A DNA stretch of 7,604 bases from CAYNST01 sp964641175 (GCA_964641175.1 CAZXLJ010000139.1:1-7604); one strand, 5' to 3'. Shown: positions 1 through 7,022, numbered from the stretch's first letter. Program-made: numbers and translations. Notes: generated from the letters alone by a model not told the origin.

Positions 1-36
1 GAGCTCGTAAAGCGATGTAAGCCCCAGAGGGCGGGG

Positions 37-846
37 TCAAAAATCCTCGCGGACGCTGCACACCGCGCAGGTCGGATCACGGGATATCTTCAGCTCGCGC
101 CAGCTCGTCTGCAGGGCGTCGAACAATAGTAATCGCCCGACCAGAGTTGATCCGAAATTCGCGACAACTTTCAGGGCTTCCAGCGCCTGCATGCTGCCAA
201 CCACCCCCACCATGGGCGACAATACGCCACTTTGCGAACAGGTCAGGTCCTCATCCCGTAATACCGGGTAGAGACATTGATAGCAGGGGCTCTTCCCGTC
301 GCGCGTGTCGAAGACGCTCAGCTGTGCTTCATAACGGATAGCAGCACCGGAGATCAGCGGTTTGCGTTGAGCTACACAGGCTTCATTGAGAAGACGTCGA
401 GTGGGAAAGTTGTCGCTGCAATCGCAGACCGCATCCACCCTTCCCACCTGATGGGCCAGAGCCTCCGCGGACAGACGTTCCTGAATCAGCGTGAACGAGA
501 CCTGGGGATTGAGGCGCCGTAACGTCCGGGCGGCGGACGCGGCCTTGTTGACTCCGATGCTGTCTTCGTTGTGAACGACCTGCCGCTGCAAATTGGAAAG
601 ATCCACGGCGTCGTCATCCAGCAGCACCAGATGACCGACCCCCGATGCCGCCAGGTACAGGCTGGTAGCCGAGCCCAGCCCGCCTAGCCCCAGAATCAGG
701 ATACGCGCATTGGCAATCGCCAGCTGCCCGCGGATATCAATTTGCGGCAGCATGATATGGCGACTGTACCGCAGCAGTTCCTCGTCCGTGAAGGATTCGC
801 GCTGCACTGCCGGATCAGTCGCCCTGTCGTTCTGGATGTCTTTCAT
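37..846 (-). CDS. moeB: MoeB/ThiF/HesA-family adenylyltransferase (molybdopterin synthase sulfur-carrier activation)
   Basis: This is a 269-residue cytoplasmic E1-like enzyme that adenylates the C-terminal glycine of a ubiquitin-like sulfur carrier, MoaD in molybdopterin synthesis. Visible motifs are the nucleotide-binding GLGGLGS at residues 53-59, NLQRQ at 85-89, the SDNFPTR segment at 144-150, and two zinc-binding CxxC pairs at C188/C191 and C260/C263. The stretch LTCSQSGVLSPMVG (201-214) matches the MoeB crossover-loop region. There is no C-terminal rhodanese domain, so it is the short bacterial form. The ATG lies ten bases after the prmC stop, and AGGTGA, overlapping that stop, can serve as its ribosome binding site. 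It is the last visible gene of the hemA operon. Since ThiF and MoeB are close paralogues, it could act on ThiS instead of or as well as MoaD; family assignment is secure and substrate less so. Confidence 0.93.
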   Translation of the reverse strand: MKDIQNDRATDPAVQRESFTDEELLRYSRHIMLPQIDIRGQLAIANARILILGLGGLGSATSLYLAASGVGHLVLLDDDAVDLSNLQRQVVHNEDSIGVNKAASAARTLRRLNPQVSFTLIQERLSAEALAHQVGRVDAVCDCSDNFPTRRLLNEACVAQRKPLISGAAIRYEAQLSVFDTRDGKSPCYQCLYPVLRDEDLTCSQSGVLSPMVGVVGSMQALEALKVVANFGSTLVGRLLLFDALQTSWRELKISRDPTCAVCSVREDF

Positions 847-856
847 GAAACTCTGC

Positions 857-1705
857 TCACCTGTGGCCGCCGGTCACCCGGTCGCGTCCTGCCAGATCTT
901 TATGGGTCGCCACGGACTTGAAACCGGCTCTGTCCAGCTCTGCCCGCACCGCGGCGGCCTGGGTCCAGCCGTGCTCCAGCAGCAGCCAGCCGCCCGGCGT
1001 CAGATAATGCGGCGCTTCGGAGATGATGTGACGGAGACTTTGCAGACCGTCCGGCCCGGACACCAGCGCCGACACCGGCTCGTAGCGCAGATCGCCCTGG
1101 CACAGGTGCGGATCGGCTTCTTCGAGATAGGGCGGATTGCTGACCACAAGGTGAAACCTGCCGGTTACGGCACTAAACCAGTCACTATGCCTTATGGTGA
1201 CATTCGGAATGGACAACCGCGCCCGGTTTGCCTCTGCAAGTTCGACGGCCTCCGCCTTGAAGTCGGTCGCCAGCACCCGGGCGTTGCGCCGCTCAGTGGC
1301 GATGGCCAAAGCGATGGCGCCCGTGCCAGTACCCAGATCCAACACGCAGGGCGTCTCGACGCTCATTGCCGCGAGGCGGTCCAGGGCGACTTCCACCAGA
1401 GTCTCGGTATCCGGGCGGGGGATCAGGGTATGGCAGTTGACCGCCAGGCGCATCGACCAGAACTCCCGGTATCCCACCAGATGCGCCACCGGCACTCCGG
1501 CCGCCCTTTTTGCGACCCGCTCATCGAAAGCCGTCTGTTCCGGAGGCGCCAGCTGGCGCTCGCCAAAGGCGTACAGGTAACTGCGTGGCTTTTCCAGGAT
1601 ATCCGCCAGCAGCACTTCTGCGTCCAGCCGGGCATCGGCCGGGTCGCCGCCGCTGATTGCCGCGATCTGGTCAGTCGCCATGCGCAGAACGGTCTGCAGA
1701 TCCAA
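857..1705 (-). CDS. prmC: Peptide chain release factor N5-glutamine methyltransferase PrmC (HemK)
   Basis: This 282-residue S-adenosylmethionine-dependent methyltransferase modifies the glutamine of the GGQ motif in release factors RF1 and RF2. The N-terminal helical domain carries the family segments AHLVGYREFW (74-83) and LIPRPDTE (94-101). The SAM-binding loop DLGTGTGAIALA is at 123-134, and the catalytic NPPY that grips the target glutamine is at 190-193. LLLEHGW at 241-247 is typical of the C-terminus. The chosen start is a TTG: GAGGAG sits six bases upstream, and the resulting N-terminus (MDLQTVLR) lines up with the E. coli protein (MEYQHWLR). The in-frame ATG at 1681 has no ribosome binding site and would remove eight residues. 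The gene follows that of its substrate PrfA with 10 bases between stop and start, which suggests translational coupling. The length is normal for the family. Confidence 0.96.
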   Translation of the reverse strand: MDLQTVLRMATDQIAAISGGDPADARLDAEVLLADILEKPRSYLYAFGERQLAPPEQTAFDERVAKRAAGVPVAHLVGYREFWSMRLAVNCHTLIPRPDTETLVEVALDRLAAMSVETPCVLDLGTGTGAIALAIATERRNARVLATDFKAEAVELAEANRARLSIPNVTIRHSDWFSAVTGRFHLVVSNPPYLEEADPHLCQGDLRYEPVSALVSGPDGLQSLRHIISEAPHYLTPGGWLLLEHGWTQAAAVRAELDRAGFKSVATHKDLAGRDRVTGGHR

Positions 1706-1711
1706 CCCGGT

Positions 1712-1717
1712 CTCCTC
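1712..1717 (-). promoter_or_regulatory. Ribosome binding site of prmC, overlapping the prfA stop
   Basis: On the minus strand GAGGAG lies six bases before the TTG at 1705 and overlaps the prfA TGA at 1716-1718. It decides in favour of the TTG start and suggests that ribosomes finishing prfA re-initiate on prmC. Confidence 0.8.
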
Positions 1718-2798
1718 AGTTCGCCAGGTTCGCCAGCTGATCGGCCTGGTATTCGTTGATCAGCGGCTGGATGACATCGTCCAGAGAACCTTCTATCACT
1801 TCATCCAGCTTGTAGAGCGTCAGGTTAATCCGGTGATCGGTCACCCGGCCCTGGGGAAAGTTGTAAGTGCGGATGCGTTCGGAGCGATCACCACTGCCAA
1901 CCAGCAGTTTGCGCTCGCTGGCCTGCTCCTGCTGGGCTTTCTCGATGGCCATATTGGAGAGTCTGGCTGCCAGCAAAGACATGGCCCTCGCCCGGTTTTT
2001 GTGCTGGGATCGCTCATCCTGACATTCCACGACAATCCCGGTGGGAATATGTGTAAGTCGAATGGCGGAATCGGTCTTGTTGACGTGCTGGCCGCCGGCG
2101 CCGCTGGCCCGATAGGTATCGACCCGCAAATCGGCCTTGTTGATGTTCACTTCTTCCGCCTCGTCGGCTTCGGCGAGGATCGCGACAGTACAGGCCGAGG
2201 TGTGGATACGCCCCTGGGATTCCGTCAGCGGCACCCGTTGCACCCGGTGCGCTCCGGATTCAAACTTCAGGCGTGAATAAACCCCTTGTCCCACCACGCG
2301 GCTGATGATTTCCTTGTAGCCACCGTGCTCGCCCGGGCTTTCCGAGATGACTTCGACCCGCCAGCGTCTGGTTTCGGCGTAGCGTGTATACATGCGGAAC
2401 AGGTCACCCGCGAAAATGGCCGCTTCATCGCCACCGGTTCCGGCGCGGATCTCCAGAAAGATATTGCGGTCGTCCCGCTCATCGCGGGGCAGCAGCAGTG
2501 TTTGAAGCTCCAGCTCCAGCGGTTCCAGAGCCTCCTGGGTCGCATCAAGCTCCTCCCTTGCCAGCTCACGCATGTCAGCGTCGCCTTCCTGGAGGATTTT
2601 TTTGGCTTCCTCTATATCCTGCGAGAGCTTGCGATAGCGCCCGTAACATTCCACGACGGGTTCGAGCTCGGCATATTCACGGGACAGCTCCCGGAAGCGG
2701 TTCTGGTTGGCGATGGTTTCCGAGTCGCTCAGCAGCGCCGAAATTTCGGTATAGCGTTCGCAGAGGTGCTCCAGTTTGTTCAGGATCGATGTTTTCAT
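1716..2798 (-). CDS. prfA: Peptide chain release factor 1 (RF1)
   Basis: This 360-residue class I release factor recognises UAA and UAG in the ribosomal A site and triggers peptide release. Helical domain 1 occupies about residues 1-105. The family segment AGTGGDEAAIFAGDLFRMY is at 119-137. The codon-recognition tripeptide is P-L-T at 190-192, inside RVQRVPLTESQGRIHTSA, where E. coli has PAT. The catalytic GGQ is at 235-237 within GAGGQHVNKTDSA, and Q237 is the residue PrmC would methylate. DHRINLTLYKL (321-331) is the conserved C-terminal block. The PxT tripeptide marks it as RF1, since RF2 has SPF. The ATG directly abuts the hemA TAA (TAAATG), with AGG inside hemA as ribosome binding site, so translation is probably coupled to hemA. 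Length and domain order are normal. Confidence 0.97.
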   Translation of the reverse strand: MKTSILNKLEHLCERYTEISALLSDSETIANQNRFRELSREYAELEPVVECYGRYRKLSQDIEEAKKILQEGDADMRELAREELDATQEALEPLELELQTLLLPRDERDDRNIFLEIRAGTGGDEAAIFAGDLFRMYTRYAETRRWRVEVISESPGEHGGYKEIISRVVGQGVYSRLKFESGAHRVQRVPLTESQGRIHTSACTVAILAEADEAEEVNINKADLRVDTYRASGAGGQHVNKTDSAIRLTHIPTGIVVECQDERSQHKNRARAMSLLAARLSNMAIEKAQQEQASERKLLVGSGDRSERIRTYNFPQGRVTDHRINLTLYKLDEVIEGSLDDVIQPLINEYQADQLANLAN

Positions 2799-4121
2799 TT
2801 ATACCTGCTTGATAAGCGATGGCGGTGGGACCTGCGCATCGACGTCCGGTTCAGCGTCGGCCTCGGCGCCGGGCTCCAGCTCGAACAGCTGCTGCATGGC
2901 CGCGATCAATTCCGGTTCGCCCTCTACGCTGGCCCTTTTCAGTTGATGGGTGGGCTTGTGCATGATCTTGTTGCTGAGGTTGCGGGCCAGCTGCATGACG
3001 ACATCTTCGGGCGCGGCCCCGGACTGCATCTGTCGCAACGCCTTGGCCACTTCCGCATCCCGCAGCTCTTCGATTGCCTGACGAAACGCCTTGACCGTGG
3101 TCACGGCACTCTGAGAGCGGCGTTCCCGTTCGAAATGCGCCACGCCTTCTTCAATGATGCCGGCAGCGATCTCCGCCGCCTGCTCCCGCGAGCGCATGTT
3201 CTCGTCGATGACTTCGCGCAGATCGTCAACGGTGTACAGATAGACATCACCCAACTGCCCTACTTCCGCTTCAATATCTCGCGGGACGGCAATATCCACC
3301 ATAAATATGGGTTTGTGTTTGCGTCTTTTCAGCGCCGACTCCACGGCGCCCTTGCCCAATATGGGCAGTTGACTCGCCGTGGAGGAGATGACGATGTCCG
3401 CGCGGTGCAGATGTTCGGGAATCTCCGCCAGCAGGATCGCTTCGCCGTTAAACCGGCCCGCCAGCGCGAGCGCGTTGTCCAGAGTGCGGTTGGCCACGAT
3501 CATCTTGCGAAGGCCCTGCTCGGCCAGGTGGCGAGCCACCAGCTCAATGGTTTCGCCCGCGCCGATCAGAAGCGCCGTATCCTTCTTCAGGTTCGAGAAG
3601 ATCTGCTGCGCCAGGGTGACGGCCGCGTAGGCAACCGATACCGGGTTCTCTCCGATCGCCGTTTCCGAGCGCACCCGTTTGGCAACCGAAAACACCTTGT
3701 GAAAAGTGGTATACAGACTTGGCCCCAGACTGCCGCACTGGCTTGCCACCGCGTAAGCAGACTTCATTTGACCGAGAATCTGCGGCTCTCCCAGTACCAG
3801 CGAATCCAGCCCGCTTGCCACCCGCATCATGTGGCGTACCGCATCCGGCCCGGCAAAGGAATAGTGGCTGGCCGTCAGGCTGGCGATACTGGCGCGGTGA
3901 TAGCGCGATAGCCAGTCGAGCAGCACGGAGGCGTCGGCGGCAACCAGGTCGGTGTAGATCTCCGTGCGATTGCAGGTGGAGAGAATAGCGGCCTCCCGGA
4001 CTCCAAGGCTTTCGCACAGATCGGTCAAGGCGTCCTGCATCTGCCCGGGCGCGAAGGATACGGCCTCACGCACTTCAACGGGTGCAGTGTTGTGATTGAT
4101 ACCCAACGCAATTAATGCCAT
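2799..4121 (-). CDS. hemA: Glutamyl-tRNA reductase (first step of C5 haem synthesis)
   Basis: This 440-residue NADPH-dependent enzyme converts glutamyl-tRNA(Glu) to glutamate-1-semialdehyde, the committed step of tetrapyrrole synthesis. The N-terminus MALIALGINHNTAPVEVRE is characteristic. The catalytic nucleophile is C50 in STCNRTEIY, H97 lies in the VRHMMRVASGLDS segment, and GEPQILGQ is at 111-118. The NADPH-binding GAGE is at 187-190, with NRT at 211-213 after it. The C-terminal dimerisation helices are followed by a variable acidic, proline-containing tail from about residue 412 (FELEPGAEADAEPDVD), giving about 20 residues more than E. coli HemA. The frame stays open to 4268, but the longer start is rejected because the family N-terminus begins at 4121 and a strong promoter lies between the two. 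No good Shine-Dalgarno is visible before this ATG. It is the first gene of the operon hemA-prfA-prmC-moeB. Confidence 0.97.
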   Translation of the reverse strand: MALIALGINHNTAPVEVREAVSFAPGQMQDALTDLCESLGVREAAILSTCNRTEIYTDLVAADASVLLDWLSRYHRASIASLTASHYSFAGPDAVRHMMRVASGLDSLVLGEPQILGQMKSAYAVASQCGSLGPSLYTTFHKVFSVAKRVRSETAIGENPVSVAYAAVTLAQQIFSNLKKDTALLIGAGETIELVARHLAEQGLRKMIVANRTLDNALALAGRFNGEAILLAEIPEHLHRADIVISSTASQLPILGKGAVESALKRRKHKPIFMVDIAVPRDIEAEVGQLGDVYLYTVDDLREVIDENMRSREQAAEIAAGIIEEGVAHFERERRSQSAVTTVKAFRQAIEELRDAEVAKALRQMQSGAAPEDVVMQLARNLSNKIMHKPTHQLKRASVEGEPELIAAMQQLFELEPGAEADAEPDVDAQVPPPSLIKQV

Positions 4122-4194
4122 AAAAACCGAACTACCCGCAGGGGGCCGGAAAATGTGCCCATTGTCTTGATTACCCTGATGTGTGGCAAGTGCC

Positions 4195-4222
4195 ATTATA
4201 CGGCGAGCCCTCCTTTTGTCGG
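4195..4222 (-). promoter_or_regulatory. Sigma70-type promoter for the hemA operon
   Basis: Read on the minus strand, CCGACA (4222-4217, four of six consensus bases, including GACA) is followed after 16 bases by a perfect TATAAT (4200-4195). Transcription would start near 4188, leaving a leader of about 66 bases before the hemA ATG. The location fits the first gene of the operon. The call is based on sequence match only. Confidence 0.6.
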
Positions 4223-4226
4223 GCTC
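4205..4226. repeat. Inverted repeat over the hemA promoter -35/spacer
   Basis: GAGCCC (4205-4210) and GGGCTC (4221-4226) form a perfect 6-base dyad around a 10-base centre. It covers most of the -35 hexamer and spacer of the predicted hemA promoter, which is where a repressor would compete with RNA polymerase. There is no T-run on either strand, so it is not a terminator. A dyad this short may be chance in GC-rich DNA. Confidence 0.35.
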
Positions 4227-4439
4227 CAGCACCCACGCACCCATTCTGCAGAGCGCGGCTGGGCGCACATTCTGGACAATATTCCTGCCGTATCTCCTGC
4301 TTCCGGGTAAGAGTACACTATGCTTTTAAAGATGATTGTGCCCGCATTGCGTACTACAAACATTCCGGAACCTTTCCCTGTTGCGGGTTTTGCGAGTCAA
4401 ATGTCAGGCTTACTTAAGAAGATCGAGCGACGTCTTTCA

Positions 4440-6200
4440 ATGCCCTATGTTATTCGACTGATCCTGGCGCGAGCCCCCCGAATCTGTACAGCAGCCTGCG
4501 CCGCGCTGACCCTGGCAGGTTGCGGGCACCTTGAACCGCGCGACTCGCAGTCCGCTCCGACCGCCCCGACCCCGTCGATCACACGCATAGAGGACCGGCC
4601 ATTCGAAGCTGATACCCTGTACGCCCTGCTGGTTGCCGAGTTCGCCGGCGAACGCAAGCGTTTTGACGTCATGCTGAACAACTACGCGCAGCAGGCCACA
4701 GCGACCCGGGATCCAGGTGTCACCGCCAGGGCTACCCGCATCGCCCGCTTCCTGAATGCCCATGGCACCTCCCTCGATATGGCTCTGCTATGGACCGAGC
4801 TGGAGCCCTGGGAAGCCGAAGCCCATTACAGCGCGGCGGCAGAGCTGGTGCACGTCAACCGGCTGGATGACGCCTTCAACCATGCATTGAAACTGCTCGA
4901 ATCGGGTGAAGTGACCGGCTTCGATGTGATTGGTGCACGCGCCCTGCACGGCGGCGACCTGAGTGTAACGGAGCAGTTGATCGGCCGTTATAAAAGCGTT
5001 ATCCCCCGGTATCCGACTCATGTGCCTTTGCATGTCGGGCTGAGCTTTCTCGCCCAGCATGCCGCCGACCTGCCTCTTGCCCTGGACTCGGCCCGCAAGG
5101 CCCTTGCCATGGAGCCGGACAATTTTCAGGCGGCAGGACAGGAAGCCCGAGTACTCCAGCAGATGGGACTGACCGACCAGGCCCTGGCCAAACTTGGCCA
5201 GCTCGTGGATAAACACCCCGAGAACCAGCGGTTGCGCCTCCAGTATGCACGGGCGTTGCTGAAGACGGATCTGCGTGGCGCGCAGTTGCAGTTTGAACAG
5301 ATGCTGCTGTCGAATCCTGACGACGAAGACCTGATCACCACTCTGGGGCTGGTGCAATTCGAGCGAGGACTGCTGCAGGATGCGGCGCAGAGCTTTGCGC
5401 AGCTACTGGAAAGCGCCGAGCGCCAGTCCACTGCCCGCTATTACCTTGGACGCATTGCCCTCGCCCAGCATGAGCAGGAGCTTGCCATCGAGCATTTTTC
5501 CGAAGTCGCACCGGGTCCGGATTACCTGCCGGCCATGGCTCAGATCAGCGAAATCTATGCGGCCCGGGGACAGCGTCAGCAGGCCCTGAACGTGGTCAAA
5601 AAGCAGCGCCGCAATACGCCGATGGAAAACACCTCCCAGCGTGAAGGGTTGTATCTGCTGGAGGCCAGCCTTGAAAGTACCGGAGGCCGTTACGACGCCG
5701 CTCTGGCAATCCTTAAACAGGCGCTGGATGAATTTCCGGAATCATCACGGCTGTACTATTCCCGTGCGATTCTTTACGGCAATCTGGACCGACTTGCAGA
5801 AGCCGAGCAGGATCTGCGCACCGTGCTCGCACTGGCACCGGACAACGCCGCCGCTCTTAACGCTCTTGGTTATACCCTTGCGGACCGCACTGATCGCCTG
5901 GCCGAGGCAGCCGACCTGATCACCCGTGCCCACGCGCTGACCCCCGACGATCCGGCGGTCATCGACAGCCTCGGCTGGCTCGAATACCGTCGCGGCAATC
6001 TCGACAAGGCCCTGGTCAACCTGCGCAAAGCCATGGACGCCATGCCGGACCCGGAAATCGCCGCGCATCTTGGTGAAGTCCTGTGGGTAGCCGGAAAGCA
6101 TGACGAAGCCCGCAAAGTCTGGAAACAGGGGTTGGCACTGCAGCCGGATGCCCCGATTATTCTGGAAACCCTGAAGCGGTTCCGAGTGGCCCTGGACTGA
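4440..6200 (+). CDS. lbcA: TPR-repeat outer-membrane lipoprotein, LbcA-like
   Basis: This 586-residue protein has a lipoprotein signal peptide: basic start, hydrophobic ICTAACAALT, then lipobox LAGC at 25-28. C28 would be lipidated, and the next residue is Gly rather than Asp, so outer-membrane sorting is expected. From about residue 195 to the end it is made of tetratricopeptide-like helical pairs, for example around 192-225, 226-260, 296-329, 434-467, 503-536 and 537-570. A distinctive conserved-looking stretch is ALNALGYTLADRT (472-484) followed by IDSLGWLEYRRG (508-519). In P. aeruginosa the gene at this place (PA4667) encodes LbcA, which delivers cell-wall hydrolases to the periplasmic protease CtpA; the same role here is inferred from synteny and architecture. 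The start is uncertain: ATG codons at 4401 (599 residues) and 4320 (626) are in frame. I chose 4440 because it gives a normal signal peptide, although its ribosome binding site is weak. Confidence 0.85.
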   Translation: MPYVIRLILARAPRICTAACAALTLAGCGHLEPRDSQSAPTAPTPSITRIEDRPFEADTLYALLVAEFAGERKRFDVMLNNYAQQATATRDPGVTARATRIARFLNAHGTSLDMALLWTELEPWEAEAHYSAAAELVHVNRLDDAFNHALKLLESGEVTGFDVIGARALHGGDLSVTEQLIGRYKSVIPRYPTHVPLHVGLSFLAQHAADLPLALDSARKALAMEPDNFQAAGQEARVLQQMGLTDQALAKLGQLVDKHPENQRLRLQYARALLKTDLRGAQLQFEQMLLSNPDDEDLITTLGLVQFERGLLQDAAQSFAQLLESAERQSTARYYLGRIALAQHEQELAIEHFSEVAPGPDYLPAMAQISEIYAARGQRQQALNVVKKQRRNTPMENTSQREGLYLLEASLESTGGRYDAALAILKQALDEFPESSRLYYSRAILYGNLDRLAEAEQDLRTVLALAPDNAAALNALGYTLADRTDRLAEAADLITRAHALTPDDPAVIDSLGWLEYRRGNLDKALVNLRKAMDAMPDPEIAAHLGEVLWVAGKHDEARKVWKQGLALQPDAPIILETLKRFRVALD

Positions 6201-6374
6201 TCGTTCAGCGCGTGTAGAAGAACCACCGCACGGGATCTCGCCCAGCTCTTCGCGTTTGCGGATAGAATATTCGGCCACCCGGTTGCTCGCCTTCAAGGGC
6301 TTCGCTGGGACTGTGCTCTTAAAGGCCGGCCCGAAGCGCTCAATCATAAGAACATTCATTAAGGACCATCCAAC
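6201..6374. other. Intergenic gap between the TPR lipoprotein gene and lolB
   Basis: These 174 bases hold no convincing gene or terminator. They contain several nested complementary segments: AGCGC 6207-6211 with GCGCT 6336-6340, GCAC 6228-6231 with GTGC 6313-6316, and CCCAGC 6241-6246 with GCTGGG 6304-6309. There are also two 8-base palindromes (GAATATTC 6265-6272 and GGCCGGCC 6324-6331). TAGAAT at 6263-6268 resembles a -10 box without a matching -35. The end carries the lolB ribosome binding site. Confidence 0.4.
6361..6365 (+). promoter_or_regulatory. Ribosome binding site of lolB
   Basis: AAGGA lies nine bases before the ATG at 6375. It supports this start, which also gives a lipoprotein signal peptide of normal length. 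Confidence 0.75.
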
Positions 6375-7022
6375 ATGCAACGACCCGTTCAACAAGGTCG
6401 CCTGGGCCGTATCGCCGCTGGCGCTGTTTTCTTGCTCGCGCTCGCCGGCTGTCAAACCACTCCCCGCCAGGCGGATGCCGACAAGACCGACCAGAATGTC
6501 GTTCCGCAAAGTGTCCTGCTGCCCCAGTTCGCGCCCCGGTGGCTCGCGGAGGGTAAGATTGCCTTGAAACACGAGGACGAATCGACCAATGCGTCATTTA
6601 CATGGGAGCAGAAACACCAGAATTATGTGATCCGGCTCTTTGGTCCTTTCGGGCAGGGCTCCACCTGGATCCATCGCACCTCCAAAAGCGTGACGCTTGA
6701 AAATGCCAAGGCCGGCAATCGCAAAGCGGAAACCGCTGAAGCATTGATGGAAGACCTGTTTGGCTGGCAGGTACCCGTTTCAAACCTGCAATACTGGATT
6801 CGGGGACTGACCGCACCCGATGTTGACGCCGAAGTAACAGAAGAAGTGGAGACAGGCATTCTTCTGGGGCTGAAGCAGCAAGGCTGGACGGTCACCTATG
6901 AAAGTCATCAAAAAGTCGAAGGCTGGATAATGCCGCGCCGGCTCGTGGCCGTTCGGGACGGGATGGAAGTTACGCTGGTCATTAAACGCTGGGATCTGCC
7001 CCCCGTCCCGACTATTCAATGA
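6375..7022 (+). CDS. lolB: Outer-membrane lipoprotein receptor LolB
   Basis: This 215-residue protein takes lipoproteins from the periplasmic carrier LolA and inserts them into the inner leaflet of the outer membrane; it is itself a lipoprotein. The signal peptide has a basic start (MQRPVQQGRLGR), a hydrophobic core and lipobox LAGC at 23-26, with Gln after the lipidated C26. Family features include WLAEGKIAL (56-64), a beta-strand region with FTWEQKHQNYVIRLFGP (75-91), and GWQVPVSNLQYWIRGL (130-145), the most diagnostic segment. The loop that carries Leu68 in mature E. coli LolB reads GPFGQG here (90-95), so Phe92 replaces the leucine. The 3' end overlaps the ispE start as ATGA. Identity also agrees with its place between the hemA region and ispE, the usual gammaproteobacterial order. 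Confidence 0.95.
   Translation: MQRPVQQGRLGRIAAGAVFLLALAGCQTTPRQADADKTDQNVVPQSVLLPQFAPRWLAEGKIALKHEDESTNASFTWEQKHQNYVIRLFGPFGQGSTWIHRTSKSVTLENAKAGNRKAETAEALMEDLFGWQVPVSNLQYWIRGLTAPDVDAEVTEEVETGILLGLKQQGWTVTYESHQKVEGWIMPRRLVAVRDGMEVTLVIKRWDLPPVPTIQ

Larger units (their letters stand above)
4122..4439. other. Divergent intergenic region between hemA and the TPR lipoprotein gene
   Basis: These 318 bases separate the leftward and rightward units. They hold a minus-strand promoter for hemA (4195-4222), an inverted repeat across that promoter (4205-4226) and an untranslated hemA leader of roughly 65 bases. On the plus strand the frame of the TPR gene is open back to an ATG at 4320. A TGGACA at 4273-4278 resembles a -35 box, but no -10 sits at a proper distance. 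I found no other gene or terminator. Confidence 0.6.

Noticed and set aside
21..36. GC-rich hairpin downstream of moeB as a terminator
   Set aside because: The stem is only about four base pairs, and no T-run follows on the minus strand.
710..1759. 349-codon plus-strand open frame opposite moeB, prmC and the end of prfA
   Set aside because: It crosses three real genes on the other strand, and its translation has no family motif.
2286..3911. 541-codon plus-strand open frame opposite prfA and hemA
   Set aside because: It is antisense to two unmistakable genes, has no recognisable domain, and long antisense frames are expected in GC-biased codon use.
4122..4268. 49-residue N-terminal extension of hemA
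   Set aside because: The conserved HemA N-terminus begins at 4121, and the predicted promoter lies inside the extension.
4179..4310. 43-codon plus-strand ORF beginning MCGKCHY, with a CxxC motif
   Set aside because: It has no ribosome binding site, it overlaps the hemA promoter, and its short length makes the motif uninformative.
4363..4370. TTCCGGAA palindrome ahead of the TPR lipoprotein gene
   Set aside because: It is a single 8-base palindrome with no promoter element beside it, and is likely chance.
5745..6572. 275-codon minus-strand open frame across the end of lbcA, the gap and the start of lolB
   Set aside because: Most of it is the shadow of lbcA and lolB, and no ribosome binding site was seen. 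Only the gap part is flagged as a finding.
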